A DNA stretch of 64,000 nt from a virus. This document shows, one piece after another, positions 34,858 to 42,516 of the stretch. The notes beneath the pieces were generated by a model. That model was not told the origin of the DNA. It saw only the letters and a program-made list of their open reading frames with translations, and ran no database searches. The translations under genes were made by a program, and so were the position numbers. Location of the stretch: positions 17,383 to 81,382 of the IMG/VR virus record IMGVR_UViG_3300033153_003354. One strand, 5' to 3'. How positions within the stretch are numbered: the first letter of the stretch is position 1; the number at the start of each line of letters is the position of its first letter.

Positions 34858-35383
34858 AATTAATAATCTTTTAAACATACCAAAACGAATGGGTGTACAA
34901 ATAGATTTAATAGATTTTGATGCTCATATAGATTCTACTCTTTCTTATAATGAAAATAAATTAATAATTACAAATTTATGTATTCCACTTTCTGAACAAC
35001 CAATTAATAATAAATATTTAGATCGACAAAATTCAAAAATTGTTCGGGCAATGAATAAAATAGTATGTTGTGTATATTGTAATGAAATTACCGAGAAAAC
35101 CAAAGATGGATATAAACACCGTCTTGGGTGTCAGATGATACACACAGCATGTAAAAAATTTAATGTTCCAAAAATTATAGAAGAACAAATTCGTGAAAAA
35201 ACAATTGATTGTTTTGAAGAATTGAAACCAAAAGATTGGAAACAGAAAAAGATTATTATAGGTGTACTTCTTTGGCAACTTGGAAACATCAAACAAAATG
35301 CAATAAAACGCAGGATTGATGTTTCACCAAGATCCCTCTCAAGATGGAGGGATAAAGTGATGAAAATAGTCAACGGGGAATAA
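34844..35383 (+). CDS. Possible TFB-like (cyclin-fold) transcription factor, 179 aa
   Basis: Residues about 70-95 hold two cysteine pairs or Cys/His pairs (CCVYCN, HRLGC), a weak zinc site. The C-terminal half (ACKKFNVPKIIEEQIREKTI then IIIGVLLWQLGNI and DVSPRSLSRWRDKV) follows the helical order of one TFIIB cyclin repeat, ending in a helix-turn-helix. A single-repeat TFB relative could redirect host RNA polymerase to viral promoters. The similarity is faint. Confidence 0.45.
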   Translation: MNNFEINNLLNIPKRMGVQIDLIDFDAHIDSTLSYNENKLIITNLCIPLSEQPINNKYLDRQNSKIVRAMNKIVCCVYCNEITEKTKDGYKHRLGCQMIHTACKKFNVPKIIEEQIREKTIDCFEELKPKDWKQKKIIIGVLLWQLGNIKQNAIKRRIDVSPRSLSRWRDKVMKIVNGE

Positions 35384-35385
35384 AA

Positions 35386-35790
35386 ATGTCTAAAACAGCA
35401 AAAGAAGAAGATAATTTTGCAGAAGTTAGAAAAAAATTATTGGAAAAAGGATTTACAGAAGATGAAATTGAAGCAACAATACAAAAATATAAAGATGATG
35501 GTATTGTTTATTTAAATAATCCAGATACCATTGATGCCTTGAAAGCTAACTTGGAACCAATTGACGAAGAAGATGTTGATCCAGAACACACAGAACAATC
35601 AACCCATCCACAAACAGAAAAGAATTTTGTATCATTATCAATTTCTTTTGGTGATATAGAAATTGGAATACATGAACAAAGCGATGATGAAGTTGAAGAA
35701 CTTATGGAAATTGCTGTTAATGGTGTTGCTAAAATAATGAAATTAATTCCTAAAAAAGAATCTCCAGAGTTCGACCCCATGTATGTGTGA
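35386..35790 (+). CDS. Acidic hypothetical protein, 134 aa
   Basis: The N-terminus (KKLLEKGFTEDEIEATIQKY) is a UBA-like helical segment. The remainder is acidic with one beta-rich part (NFVSLSISFGDIEIGI). It is in the operon with the TFB-like protein, 2 bases apart. No family assigned. Confidence 0.7.
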   Translation: MSKTAKEEDNFAEVRKKLLEKGFTEDEIEATIQKYKDDGIVYLNNPDTIDALKANLEPIDEEDVDPEHTEQSTHPQTEKNFVSLSISFGDIEIGIHEQSDDEVEELMEIAVNGVAKIMKLIPKKESPEFDPMYV

Positions 35791-35926
35791 TGTTATGAGA
35801 TGTGCTGGGTGTGGGAAAAAATTAAAACCCACAAAGGAACCCAAAGATGCTGTTGTTTACTGTGTTCGTTGTAGCAGAGATGAGTTTCAATCTTTGGAAA
35901 AAGAATTACACGATATGCAATATTAG
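35783..35926 (+). CDS. Zinc-ribbon protein, 47 aa
   Basis: ATG 35783 overlaps the end of the previous gene by 8 bases. CAGCGKKL and CVRCSRD form a four-cysteine zinc ribbon, followed by a short helix (SLEKELHDMQY). Member of the large set of mini zinc-binding proteins in this genome. Confidence 0.65.
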   Translation: MCDVMRCAGCGKKLKPTKEPKDAVVYCVRCSRDEFQSLEKELHDMQY

Positions 35927-35939
35927 TCCATCTTTGGAA

Positions 35940-35952
35940 AACTTTATATACT
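35940..35952 (+). promoter_or_regulatory. TATA promoter
   Basis: AACTTTATATACTT about 36 bases before ATG 35982; transcript start expected near 35970, leaving a short leader with GTGA. This argues against the GTG at 35964 as the start. Confidence 0.65.
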
Positions 35953-35981
35953 TATAATAGTATGTGACATTACGTGAAACA

Positions 35982-36785
35982 ATGAAAGTTTGGAAAAGAC
36001 CACATGACAATCTCACTTACCGAGATAGGTGTGTTGAAGATACTGCTCGGCATCAATGTGAAATCATTAATCGACCTAACAAAACATTATTTTTTGCGTG
36101 TGAAAACGGAAGTAGAACATATGGATTTATGCGTGAAGATAGTGATGTTGATATTCGTGGTGTATATTTGGAATCTTCTAGTTCACTAATTGGATTACAC
36201 AAACCAAAAGACACCATCACTGGTATAGATCAAACTGGATATTTGGATTGGCAATTATTTGAAATTCGTAAATTTATGAATTTAATTCTGAAGTCAAATT
36301 TAAATTGTTTAGAGTGGATATTTAATCATCAATCTTACGTTAATCTTCAATGTCACAATGAATTTAGAGATCTGATGAAACTTTCAAAACAATGTATTAC
36401 TCGAAAATTAGGAAATCATGCCAGAGGATGGGCATATCAAATATATAAAATGGATTGGAATGAACCAAAAAAGTGTCTATATGCCATTCGACCTCTTATG
36501 TTATATATTATTCTAATGAGAGATGAACTATTCATATCGGACATTAGAGAGCTTGGTAGGCGAATGGAAATAGAAGATCATATCAACAATCTGATTAATG
36601 TTAGAAATGAAAATCTACCAACACCAAGACATTTAAAAGATAAGAATGTCAAAATATATGAAGAATTTGTTGAATTGAGTAGAAAATTAGAATCAGATTG
36701 TTGGATCCCGAAAAAACTACCAGACAGTATTGAAAATGAAATGAATGAACAACTTCTTTGGTTAAGAATGAAACCATTTACGTAG
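35982..36785 (+). CDS. RlaP-type nucleotidyltransferase (COG3541)
   Basis: 267 residues. The catalytic motif GSRTYGFMREDSDVDIRGVY (G-S then D-x-D, about residues 43-62) defines this DNA polymerase beta-like transferase family; YcgL and RlaP are members, the latter found with RNA repair enzymes. It adds nucleotides to RNA ends or other acceptors. With the RNA ligase at 62809 it suggests tRNA or RNA repair after host nuclease attack. GTG 35964 is an alternative start but the promoter favours 35982. Confidence 0.85.
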   Translation: MKVWKRPHDNLTYRDRCVEDTARHQCEIINRPNKTLFFACENGSRTYGFMREDSDVDIRGVYLESSSSLIGLHKPKDTITGIDQTGYLDWQLFEIRKFMNLILKSNLNCLEWIFNHQSYVNLQCHNEFRDLMKLSKQCITRKLGNHARGWAYQIYKMDWNEPKKCLYAIRPLMLYIILMRDELFISDIRELGRRMEIEDHINNLINVRNENLPTPRHLKDKNVKIYEEFVELSRKLESDCWIPKKLPDSIENEMNEQLLWLRMKPFT

Positions 36786-36793
36786 GTGAAAAA

Positions 36794-37954
36794 ATGAGTA
36801 GAAAAATGAGTGAAGAAAATGCATCTCCATCAAAAGAAAAAATGGAAGATATAATTTTAATTAAATCTAATAGTCAATTTCTTATTGAAAATATAGAATA
36901 TATTAAAGATAAATATAAACCACACATTAAAAACAAACCAATAATAAATGCTATAAATAATTCACCTTCTTTGATAGGTATAATTAAGTGGGCGATTAAA
37001 AATACAAAAGAATTACATGATGTTATATATAGAAATTATGAAGATTCATATGGAAACAAAACTCTACCGACACATTTTGTTGCGGTTGGGGACAATTGGA
37101 CATTAATTATATCTCCAATGTATCATGAAAGAATATCACTTTTGTTTACAGATACCAAAGAAACATATGATAAAATAACAGATATTACACCAGAATATTA
37201 TAATCCTGGAAACTACCGCATTAATAGTTGTATTGGTGGTTTTTATTTAGACCCAATTGATATAAAACCTGGAACATCACCAATTTTAGATAATGATTTG
37301 CAAACAACTGTAATCGAAGATATAAAAAGATTTTATGATTTTGCTGATTTTTACAAAGAACACGAATTACCACATATGCGTGGTATTTTGTTTCATGGTC
37401 CACCTGGAAATGGAAAAACCAGTTTAATTTTATCTACAATTAAGGAAATAAAAGATTCTTATAATATAATAATGCCACTTGATATTGTTGGTCTTGATGT
37501 TATGAAATATTTATCAACGGTTTTAAAACCAGAAGATAAAAAAATCATTATATTAGAAGATATAGATGGTGTAGATAAATATGAAAGAAGTAACATTTTA
37601 AATTTTCTTGATGGTATAAATGGCATGGAAAACACAATTATCCTTGGAACAACCAATTATATTCACTTGGTAGATGCAGCAATGGTAGATAGACCAAGTA
37701 GATTTGATAGAATATATCATATTGATCTACCATCTGCCAGTTCTAGAAAGAAATTAATAAAACAATTCTTTCCTGATGTTACCGAAGATGAACTTAAATC
37801 TGCTGTTATTAACACAGATGAATTTCCTGGTTGTTTTTTTAAAGAGATTTTCCTTGTTTCTAATTTACAAAACCTATCATTGGGAGAAGCGATTAAAGAA
37901 CTGAAAATACATTTACAAAATCATAAGAAAAACACCAGAGTTGAATGTGTATGA
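36794..37954 (+). CDS. AAA ATPase (BCS1-like)
   Basis: 386 residues from ATG 36794 (GGTGAAAAA before it). Walker A GPPGNGKT is at about 202-209, Walker B IIILEDID at about 251-258, sensor 1 ILGTTN and an arginine finger in RPSRFDR follow. The arrangement matches BCS1/Rubisco-activase-like AAA proteins of viruses. The N-terminal 190 residues look like a substrate-binding domain. Likely a protein-remodelling or translocating ATPase; target is unknown. Confidence 0.85.
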   Translation: MSRKMSEENASPSKEKMEDIILIKSNSQFLIENIEYIKDKYKPHIKNKPIINAINNSPSLIGIIKWAIKNTKELHDVIYRNYEDSYGNKTLPTHFVAVGDNWTLIISPMYHERISLLFTDTKETYDKITDITPEYYNPGNYRINSCIGGFYLDPIDIKPGTSPILDNDLQTTVIEDIKRFYDFADFYKEHELPHMRGILFHGPPGNGKTSLILSTIKEIKDSYNIIMPLDIVGLDVMKYLSTVLKPEDKKIIILEDIDGVDKYERSNILNFLDGINGMENTIILGTTNYIHLVDAAMVDRPSRFDRIYHIDLPSASSRKKLIKQFFPDVTEDELKSAVINTDEFPGCFFKEIFLVSNLQNLSLGEAIKELKIHLQNHKKNTRVECV

Positions 37955-37987
37955 CAAAATGGAAAGATATAACAGATGGAGAATAAA

Positions 37988-38071
37988 ATGTTACCAATAC
38001 AATATGATTATGAAACATTATATGTGTATAGCATATCAGTTGGATGGCCGGAGGATGATGAAGATGAGTAA
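37988..38071 (+). CDS. Possible mini-protein, 27 aa
   Basis: MLPIQYDYETLYVYSISVGW then an acidic end. It follows GGAGAATAAA and bridges the gap between the ATPase and phosphoesterase genes. Evidence is limited to the ribosome-binding site and spacing. Confidence 0.25.
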   Translation: MLPIQYDYETLYVYSISVGWPEDDEDE

Positions 38072-38597
38072 CATCTTTTTTGTGGCAGATGAACATTACC
38101 AGCATCACAACATAATCGGCTACACGAATCGACCATTCAAAGATTTGTCAACAATGCACAACGCATTGATAAGAAATTTCAACGAATTCGTATCCGAAGA
38201 TGATTTGACATATCATCTTGGGGATTTTTCTGTAACAAGACAAGTGGAACAAGAACACAAGCTAATGAAAATCCTAGATCGACTGAATGGAAGACATATT
38301 CTTATCATGGGGAATCATGATTATCTGAAAGCCCAACATTATATTGATATTGGTTTTCAAGAATTTCATTCATATCTATATCTTGAAGAGTATAAGTTAC
38401 ATTTAACACACGATCCAGCAGTTACCCAAGTCTTACCAGATGCCAATTGGCTCTGTGGACATGTCCACGGACTGTTCAAGCAAGTTGGTAATGTTATCAA
38501 TGTTGGAGTAGATGTTTGGGATTACAAGCCCGTATCGTTGGAAGTAGTGCAGAGTATGTTAATGTTTGCGGAGGATGAATATGGCAACATGTTATAA
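38064..38597 (+). CDS. Calcineurin-like metallophosphoesterase
   Basis: 177 residues. Metal-binding motifs are intact: DEHYQHHN (D-x-H), LGDF, GNHDYL, and GHVHGL. This small family (YfcE-like/phage phosphoesterase) hydrolyses phosphodiesters or acts on nucleotides and RNA ends. I chose ATG 38064 because GGAGG sits 9 bases before; ATGs at 38055 and 38058 are alternatives. It may work with the RlaP-like enzyme in RNA end processing. Confidence 0.88.
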   Translation: MSNIFFVADEHYQHHNIIGYTNRPFKDLSTMHNALIRNFNEFVSEDDLTYHLGDFSVTRQVEQEHKLMKILDRLNGRHILIMGNHDYLKAQHYIDIGFQEFHSYLYLEEYKLHLTHDPAVTQVLPDANWLCGHVHGLFKQVGNVINVGVDVWDYKPVSLEVVQSMLMFAEDEYGNML

Positions 38598-38781
38598 ATC
38601 CCCAAACCCGACATGTAAATGCGGAAAACACATGAAGGTAGAAATGTATTTACATGAAAAACCCAATCAAATAACTAGAATTGTGTGGAAATGTAAATGT
38701 GGTTTAGCAACCAAAGAAGATAGAGATGAATATATTGAACGAATTAACAAAATTATAGATGAACAAATGGTGAGATCATGA
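38581..38781 (+). CDS. Zinc-ribbon protein, 66 aa
   Basis: Begins MATCYKSPNPTCKCGKHMKV, six bases after GGAGG. Cysteines C-x-C-G at the start and CKCG near residue 38 form a ribbon; the tail is a helix. Overlaps the phosphoesterase gene by 17 bases. Confidence 0.7.
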   Translation: MATCYKSPNPTCKCGKHMKVEMYLHEKPNQITRIVWKCKCGLATKEDRDEYIERINKIIDEQMVRS

Positions 38782-39038
38782 ACGAAGGAGATATTAAAAT
38801 AGAACAGGTGTCAAATGGATTTATAGTATCGTATATGTGTGTAGATTGTGAAGAAATTCCTTATGTTAGAAAAGAATTGTTCACCGATGATAAAGATGAA
38901 TATACCAAAAATCTACCAGAAGACAACATCTCTGGATACAAATTATTACATGCTATAATGGAGCATTTTTGTTTTGGTGGATCCAAGCACGATAAAGCAC
39001 GAATACAAATAGAAATTGAACAACTGGAGAGTGAATAA
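38778..39038 (+). CDS. Hypothetical protein, 86 aa
   Basis: Overlaps the preceding stop by 4 bases. It has CVDCEEIPYVRKEL, two cysteines, and ends with a helix (ARIQIEIEQLESE). Alpha/beta, no known family. Confidence 0.65.
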   Translation: MNEGDIKIEQVSNGFIVSYMCVDCEEIPYVRKELFTDDKDEYTKNLPEDNISGYKLLHAIMEHFCFGGSKHDKARIQIEIEQLESE

Positions 39039-39039
39039 A

Positions 39040-39195
39040 ATGACAGAAGAATATAAATCAAGTGTATATTTAGAAGAAACAGAAAGAGACGCTGCTACAG
39101 GAATGATAATGAAACAAAAAGCATGTGTTTTGAAAGGTCAAGAAGATACTAAAAAACTTCTTAAAATGGCCAAGAAAGAGATAAAATGGAAGTGA
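39040..39195 (+). CDS. Helical hypothetical protein, 51 aa
   Basis: Follows the previous gene by one base with GAGAGTGAATAAA before the ATG. Highly charged helix (ATGMIMKQKACVLKGQED). Too short for assignment. Confidence 0.55.
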   Translation: MTEEYKSSVYLEETERDAATGMIMKQKACVLKGQEDTKKLLKMAKKEIKWK

Positions 39196-39199
39196 TATA

Positions 39200-39742
39200 A
39201 TGTGGCCGTTTAGTAAGAAAGAAAAAAAGGAAACTCGACAAATGTTCAGTGATAGAAAAGATAAAGAAGATAAACCAAAGAAAGACAAAATCACTGGTAA
39301 TTATGTTAAATTTAGTGTTGAAACAGCAAAAGTTAATCCAGATATGATCTTGGATGCTTATAAAAAACTGATAGATGAAATTACTAATAAAATTTTAAAT
39401 TTGTCTGATGTAAAGAAATTTAAAATGTGTATTTCCTCTGAAAATTTTGATGAAATAAAACAATTAATGGAAAATCCAAATGAAGATGATAATCAAGATA
39501 TAAACGAAAATGACGGATTTATAAAATGTTATATTGATGTTTCTAAATTTATATATTCTAAAAAAGCTAACCACAATGGATATGGTGGTATGTATTTTAC
39601 TAATATAACAGCAGATAGAATAAAACAACTGATAGACGATGAAACAACATACAAAGCAATTGAAATAAATAAATTAATTGTTAAATTAAAAAATGTAGAG
39701 AAAGAAAAAGAATGGTTTTATAATACATATAAAAGGTGGTAA
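39200..39742 (+). CDS. Hypothetical protein, 180 aa
   Basis: A basic start (MWPFSKKEKKETRQMFS), then a helical region and an alpha/beta core. The MWPFSKK start followed by a basic linker is sometimes seen in membrane-associated phage proteins. No catalytic motif is visible. Confidence 0.7.
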   Translation: MWPFSKKEKKETRQMFSDRKDKEDKPKKDKITGNYVKFSVETAKVNPDMILDAYKKLIDEITNKILNLSDVKKFKMCISSENFDEIKQLMENPNEDDNQDINENDGFIKCYIDVSKFIYSKKANHNGYGGMYFTNITADRIKQLIDDETTYKAIEINKLIVKLKNVEKEKEWFYNTYKRW

Positions 39743-39744
39743 GT

Positions 39745-39924
39745 ATGGTAAATACTGATGAATTTAATTATCTGATAGATGGAATTTATTTGGCTTTTGA
39801 CGAAGAAGGTAGTGTCTACTTCAGATGTGATTGTAAAATGCCCGAAACTAGATTGTGCCAATCCTGCCAATTAAAGATCGGTAGATTTTTAGGTAATGGA
39901 ATTCATTTCTATGGGAGAGAATAG
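39745..39924 (+). CDS. Zinc-binding protein, 59 aa
   Basis: ATG 39745 follows AGGTGG. Cysteines: CDCKMP and CQSCQLK form a compact zinc site. Belongs to the small Cys-rich set. Confidence 0.65.
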   Translation: MVNTDEFNYLIDGIYLAFDEEGSVYFRCDCKMPETRLCQSCQLKIGRFLGNGIHFYGRE

Positions 39925-39937
39925 GAGGAGAAATAAA

Positions 39938-40180
39938 ATGACAGAAGAAACAAGTGAAACAATTAATACCGAAGATAGATGTAAAACATGTGGATTGCTG
40001 AAATATTACATAGGAGATGCCACAGATTCTCAAATTTTATGTCAGTGTAACACAACCAATCTTGGGTGGATATGTCCCGTTTGTGGAGCTGATAATTCTC
40101 CTTGGACATCAACATGTCCATGTGTAACAGTTACTAATTATTCATGGTCATACATAGATGGTACTTGGTATCAAGAATAG
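39938..40180 (+). CDS. Double zinc-ribbon protein, 80 aa
   Basis: AGGAGGAG precedes ATG 39938. CKTCGLLK, CQCN, then WICPVCGADNSPWTSTCPC give two zinc sites; the second resembles RanBP2-like or rubredoxin-type knuckles. Predicted protein or RNA adaptor. Confidence 0.7.
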   Translation: MTEETSETINTEDRCKTCGLLKYYIGDATDSQILCQCNTTNLGWICPVCGADNSPWTSTCPCVTVTNYSWSYIDGTWYQE

Positions 40181-40190
40181 GAGAGATAAT

Positions 40191-40468
40191 ATGGATGAAG
40201 ATAGAGATAAAATCAGAGAATACAGAAAAATACCAGTAAAGATACACGCAGTTCGATGGAATGGACAGAATCTTGATGAAGTTAAAAAACTCAATACTCT
40301 TGGAAGGAAAATTAAAAGAATGATGGGTCAGGATGGAATTTTGTTAATTGAAACCCTTGAAGGAATACATGAATGTAAAAAGGAAATTGGGTGATCCGAG
40401 GAGTGGCAGGAGAAATCTATCCTTGTAGAGATGATATTTTCAAGAAAACATATAATTTGGTGACTTAA
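40191..40468 (+). pseudogene. Phage-type 'YRKKPV' protein, interrupted by a -1 frame change
   Basis: The first 67 codons read REYRKIPVKIHAVRWNGQNL to TLEGIHECKKEIG, then stop at 40394. This is the N-terminus of a well-known small phage family (YRKKPV-x-I-x-A-x-x-W). The usual C-terminus, WVIRGVAGEIYPCRDDIF then KKTYNLVT, is present in the -1 frame and ends at 40468. The frames join at the run of five A at 40377-40381 (codons TGT AAA AAG). It may be a sequencing indel, a real mutation or -1 recoding. Confidence 0.75.
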
Positions 40469-40629
40469 TGACTGAAAAAAGTGATACTAAAATATGGGAG
40501 ATAAAACAAAACATCATTGCTACTTATTGTAGAATTTTTAATAAATGTAATGGGTGTAGAGGTAGTGGCATATACAAACACTTATTATATGGTAAAAAAA
40601 CATGTCCTCGTTGTGGAGGTAAAGGATGA
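40468..40629 (+). CDS. DnaJ-type zinc-finger protein, 53 aa
   Basis: Overlaps the previous stop as TAATG. CNGCRGSG and CPRCGGKG are paired C-x-x-C-x-G-x-G knuckles, as in DnaJ zinc fingers. Similar to the gene at 52677. Confidence 0.7.
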   Translation: MTEKSDTKIWEIKQNIIATYCRIFNKCNGCRGSGIYKHLLYGKKTCPRCGGKG

Positions 40630-40633
40630 TAAA

Positions 40634-40780
40634 ATGACTAAAATTTGCACACGATGTAAGAAAGAACGTGGTCCAGTGATATTAGATAATAATGCTCTAT
40701 CAATTGCCTATCATTTAGATTTTATGGAAGATAATCCAAAGGAATTGTGCATAGATTGTTGGTTGAAGGATCGTGAATAA
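40634..40780 (+). CDS. Zinc-ribbon protein, 48 aa
   Basis: MTKICTRCKKERGPV and LCIDCWLKD supply four cysteines spaced as in small treble-clef fingers. Ribosome-binding region GGATGATAAA. Confidence 0.65.
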   Translation: MTKICTRCKKERGPVILDNNALSIAYHLDFMEDNPKELCIDCWLKDRE

Positions 40781-40781
40781 A

Positions 40782-40988
40782 ATGACAATACAAACACAAA
40801 AACTAATAGACAAGATCGAGGACAAATTAAAATCATTCTTTTCATATTTAAAAGAAAAATGGAATGATAAATGGTATTCATTCAATCATTGGACAAGAAT
40901 GCTGGAAAGAAATTATCCATATACTTCATTACTTACCTTAATAGGCATAGCTATTGTTTTATCAATTATATTTTGGGTGACCTTATGA
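40782..40988 (+). CDS. Small membrane protein, 68 aa
   Basis: Amphipathic N-terminal helix rich in Lys and Trp, then a membrane span at the C-terminus (LLTLIGIAIVLSIIFWV). Tail-anchored topology; possibly holin-like or a membrane-targeted inhibitor, but nothing specific is visible. Confidence 0.65.
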   Translation: MTIQTQKLIDKIEDKLKSFFSYLKEKWNDKWYSFNHWTRMLERNYPYTSLLTLIGIAIVLSIIFWVTL

Positions 40989-40998
40989 GGTGAATAAA

Positions 40999-41385
40999 AT
41001 GGATGTATATATACCATATGAAAAGACTGTCAAGGAAATAAAAGCACCAACAGACGAAAGTGTGAAATTATTGAATGAAATGTCAGAGGAAGTTATTAAG
41101 AATATTATGCATGAATATAAAGTAGAAAATACGAATATTGATACTGCTATTCTTATCCATGATGATCCAAAGAGAAGAATGAAAGTTGTTGTCCTGAAAA
41201 TTGTTGTAAATGGAGAAGAAAGAATATATTCAACTGGAATGAATGACGTTAGTATCATTGAAGAGGGTGTTGAGATCTTTCAACTTGCTATATTTGATTT
41301 GGTTAAGGATGCTGTCACAGATATTGTCAGTGGATTGGTAGTGGAAAACATGACTGAATATAATAAATTATTTAAGAGGTTTTAA
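40999..41385 (+). CDS. Hypothetical protein, 128 aa
   Basis: GAGGTGAATAAA precedes the ATG. Alpha/beta protein with a central sheet (MKVVVLKIVVNGEERI) and a helical end. No family is recognised. Confidence 0.7.
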   Translation: MDVYIPYEKTVKEIKAPTDESVKLLNEMSEEVIKNIMHEYKVENTNIDTAILIHDDPKRRMKVVVLKIVVNGEERIYSTGMNDVSIIEEGVEIFQLAIFDLVKDAVTDIVSGLVVENMTEYNKLFKRF

Positions 41386-41386
41386 A

Positions 41387-41569
41387 ATGAATGAAGAAGA
41401 CAAACGATTTTTTAAAATAATTGATGATATGAGTGATGTAAAACTCACCGACTTGCAAAAAGAGCAGATATTGGAGATGGGCAAACGAGAGGAGCGAAAG
41501 CTGGTTTTCATGAGAAGAGGACCAATGCGGTGGATGAACATAGGAGGAAAAAAGAATGACCGATTTTAA
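41387..41569 (+). CDS. Helical protein, 60 aa
   Basis: Charged helical N-terminus (KRFFKIIDDMSDVKL then TDLQKEQIL), basic end with GPMRWMNIGGKK. Overlaps the next gene by 14 bases. No family. Confidence 0.6.
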   Translation: MNEEDKRFFKIIDDMSDVKLTDLQKEQILEMGKREERKLVFMRRGPMRWMNIGGKKNDRF

Positions 41570-41957
41570 CCTGAAGTGCGAGAAGGCGTTTGAGTATTTG
41601 TTGCCAGATAGGGATAGGTGGTTTGACGGTGATAAATTCATTATGAAAAGCCACCCGAACAAGGTCAATACATTCTGCACGGAATGTGATTCAAAAAATA
41701 TACCAATGAATGATAGTGAATGGGTATACATTTTCACACAGGAACAGTTGCAGGAGATGGCATTTAATCATTATTCCAAAATGTATCCAAGATGGGAAAA
41801 AGAAGCAATATTTGACCTTGTATTAGTTATGTTTAGAAAATTTACTGAAAGATTAGATACTGGTCATATTCACAATTGGAATAAGATGTGGTTATGTTTT
41901 GTTATGGAAATTATACATGGAAAATCATGGTCATGCGAGAAGGAGGATTGGATATGA
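41556..41957 (+). CDS. Tandem paralogue A, 133 aa
   Basis: Starts MTDFNLKCEKAFEYLL after AGGAGG. Shares with the next gene the order M-x-DFN, K-A-x-EYL, TQEQLQ-(E/D)-M, a helical middle, and the C-terminus SCEKEDWI/SDEKGDWI. It contains two central cysteines (CTEC) that paralogue B lacks. Function unknown. Confidence 0.75.
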   Translation: MTDFNLKCEKAFEYLLPDRDRWFDGDKFIMKSHPNKVNTFCTECDSKNIPMNDSEWVYIFTQEQLQEMAFNHYSKMYPRWEKEAIFDLVLVMFRKFTERLDTGHIHNWNKMWLCFVMEIIHGKSWSCEKEDWI

Positions 41958-42301
41958 GTGATTTTAATATGATGATGGATAAGGCGTATGAATATCTGGG
42001 TTTATGTGAGGACAAAACACTCATGAGTACGGAGCCACTAACACAACAGAGGATAGATGAATGGGCGAGGAGTATATTCGAAAAAAGATATGGTGGAAAA
42101 TACACCCAAGAGCAGTTGCAAGATATGGTAATGGATAAGAAAGGTTGGAACTCATATACAACGCTGAATTATTTCATTGATTTCATGTCTATACAATCTG
42201 CATCAATGATAATATCTGAAATGTGGTTACGATTTGCTATGTATGTTCTTCACAGGAAACAATGGTCAGATGAAAAGGGAGATTGGATATGCAACACATA
42301 G
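41954..42301 (+). CDS. Tandem paralogue B, 115 aa
   Basis: Starts MSDFNMMMDKAYEYLGL, overlapping gene A by 4 bases, again after AGGAGG. The shared landmarks with A show a tandem duplication. The pair may form heteromers. No family known. Confidence 0.75.
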   Translation: MSDFNMMMDKAYEYLGLCEDKTLMSTEPLTQQRIDEWARSIFEKRYGGKYTQEQLQDMVMDKKGWNSYTTLNYFIDFMSIQSASMIISEMWLRFAMYVLHRKQWSDEKGDWICNT

Positions 42302-42516
42302 ATCAAGAAACTGGATGGAGCATCGAGGATATAACCTATGGTGGTATTGTATGGAGAGTTATAACATCAAATAACCAACCAAGAGGATTCATTTTTCGAC
42401 CTACCAAAGATGTGCCTTTTGCATATCGACCAGGAAGTGAATACGAATTATTGCAAGAAGAAGATTTGATTGCTATATCCAAACTGTTTAAATTTGTTAA
42501 TGGGATGATAAAATGA
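42289..42516 (+). CDS. Hypothetical protein, 75 aa
   Basis: ATG 42289 is in the end of paralogue B. Beta-rich (YGGIVWRVITSN) with a helical end. It overlaps the methyltransferase gene by 4 bases, so it may be a partner or regulator of it. Confidence 0.65.
   Translation: MQHIDQETGWSIEDITYGGIVWRVITSNNQPRGFIFRPTKDVPFAYRPGSEYELLQEEDLIAISKLFKFVNGMIK

Noticed and set aside
36758-36793. Upstream TTG start of the AAA ATPase
   Set aside because: It lies in the end of the previous gene without a ribosome site; ATG 36794 has GGTGA at correct distance.
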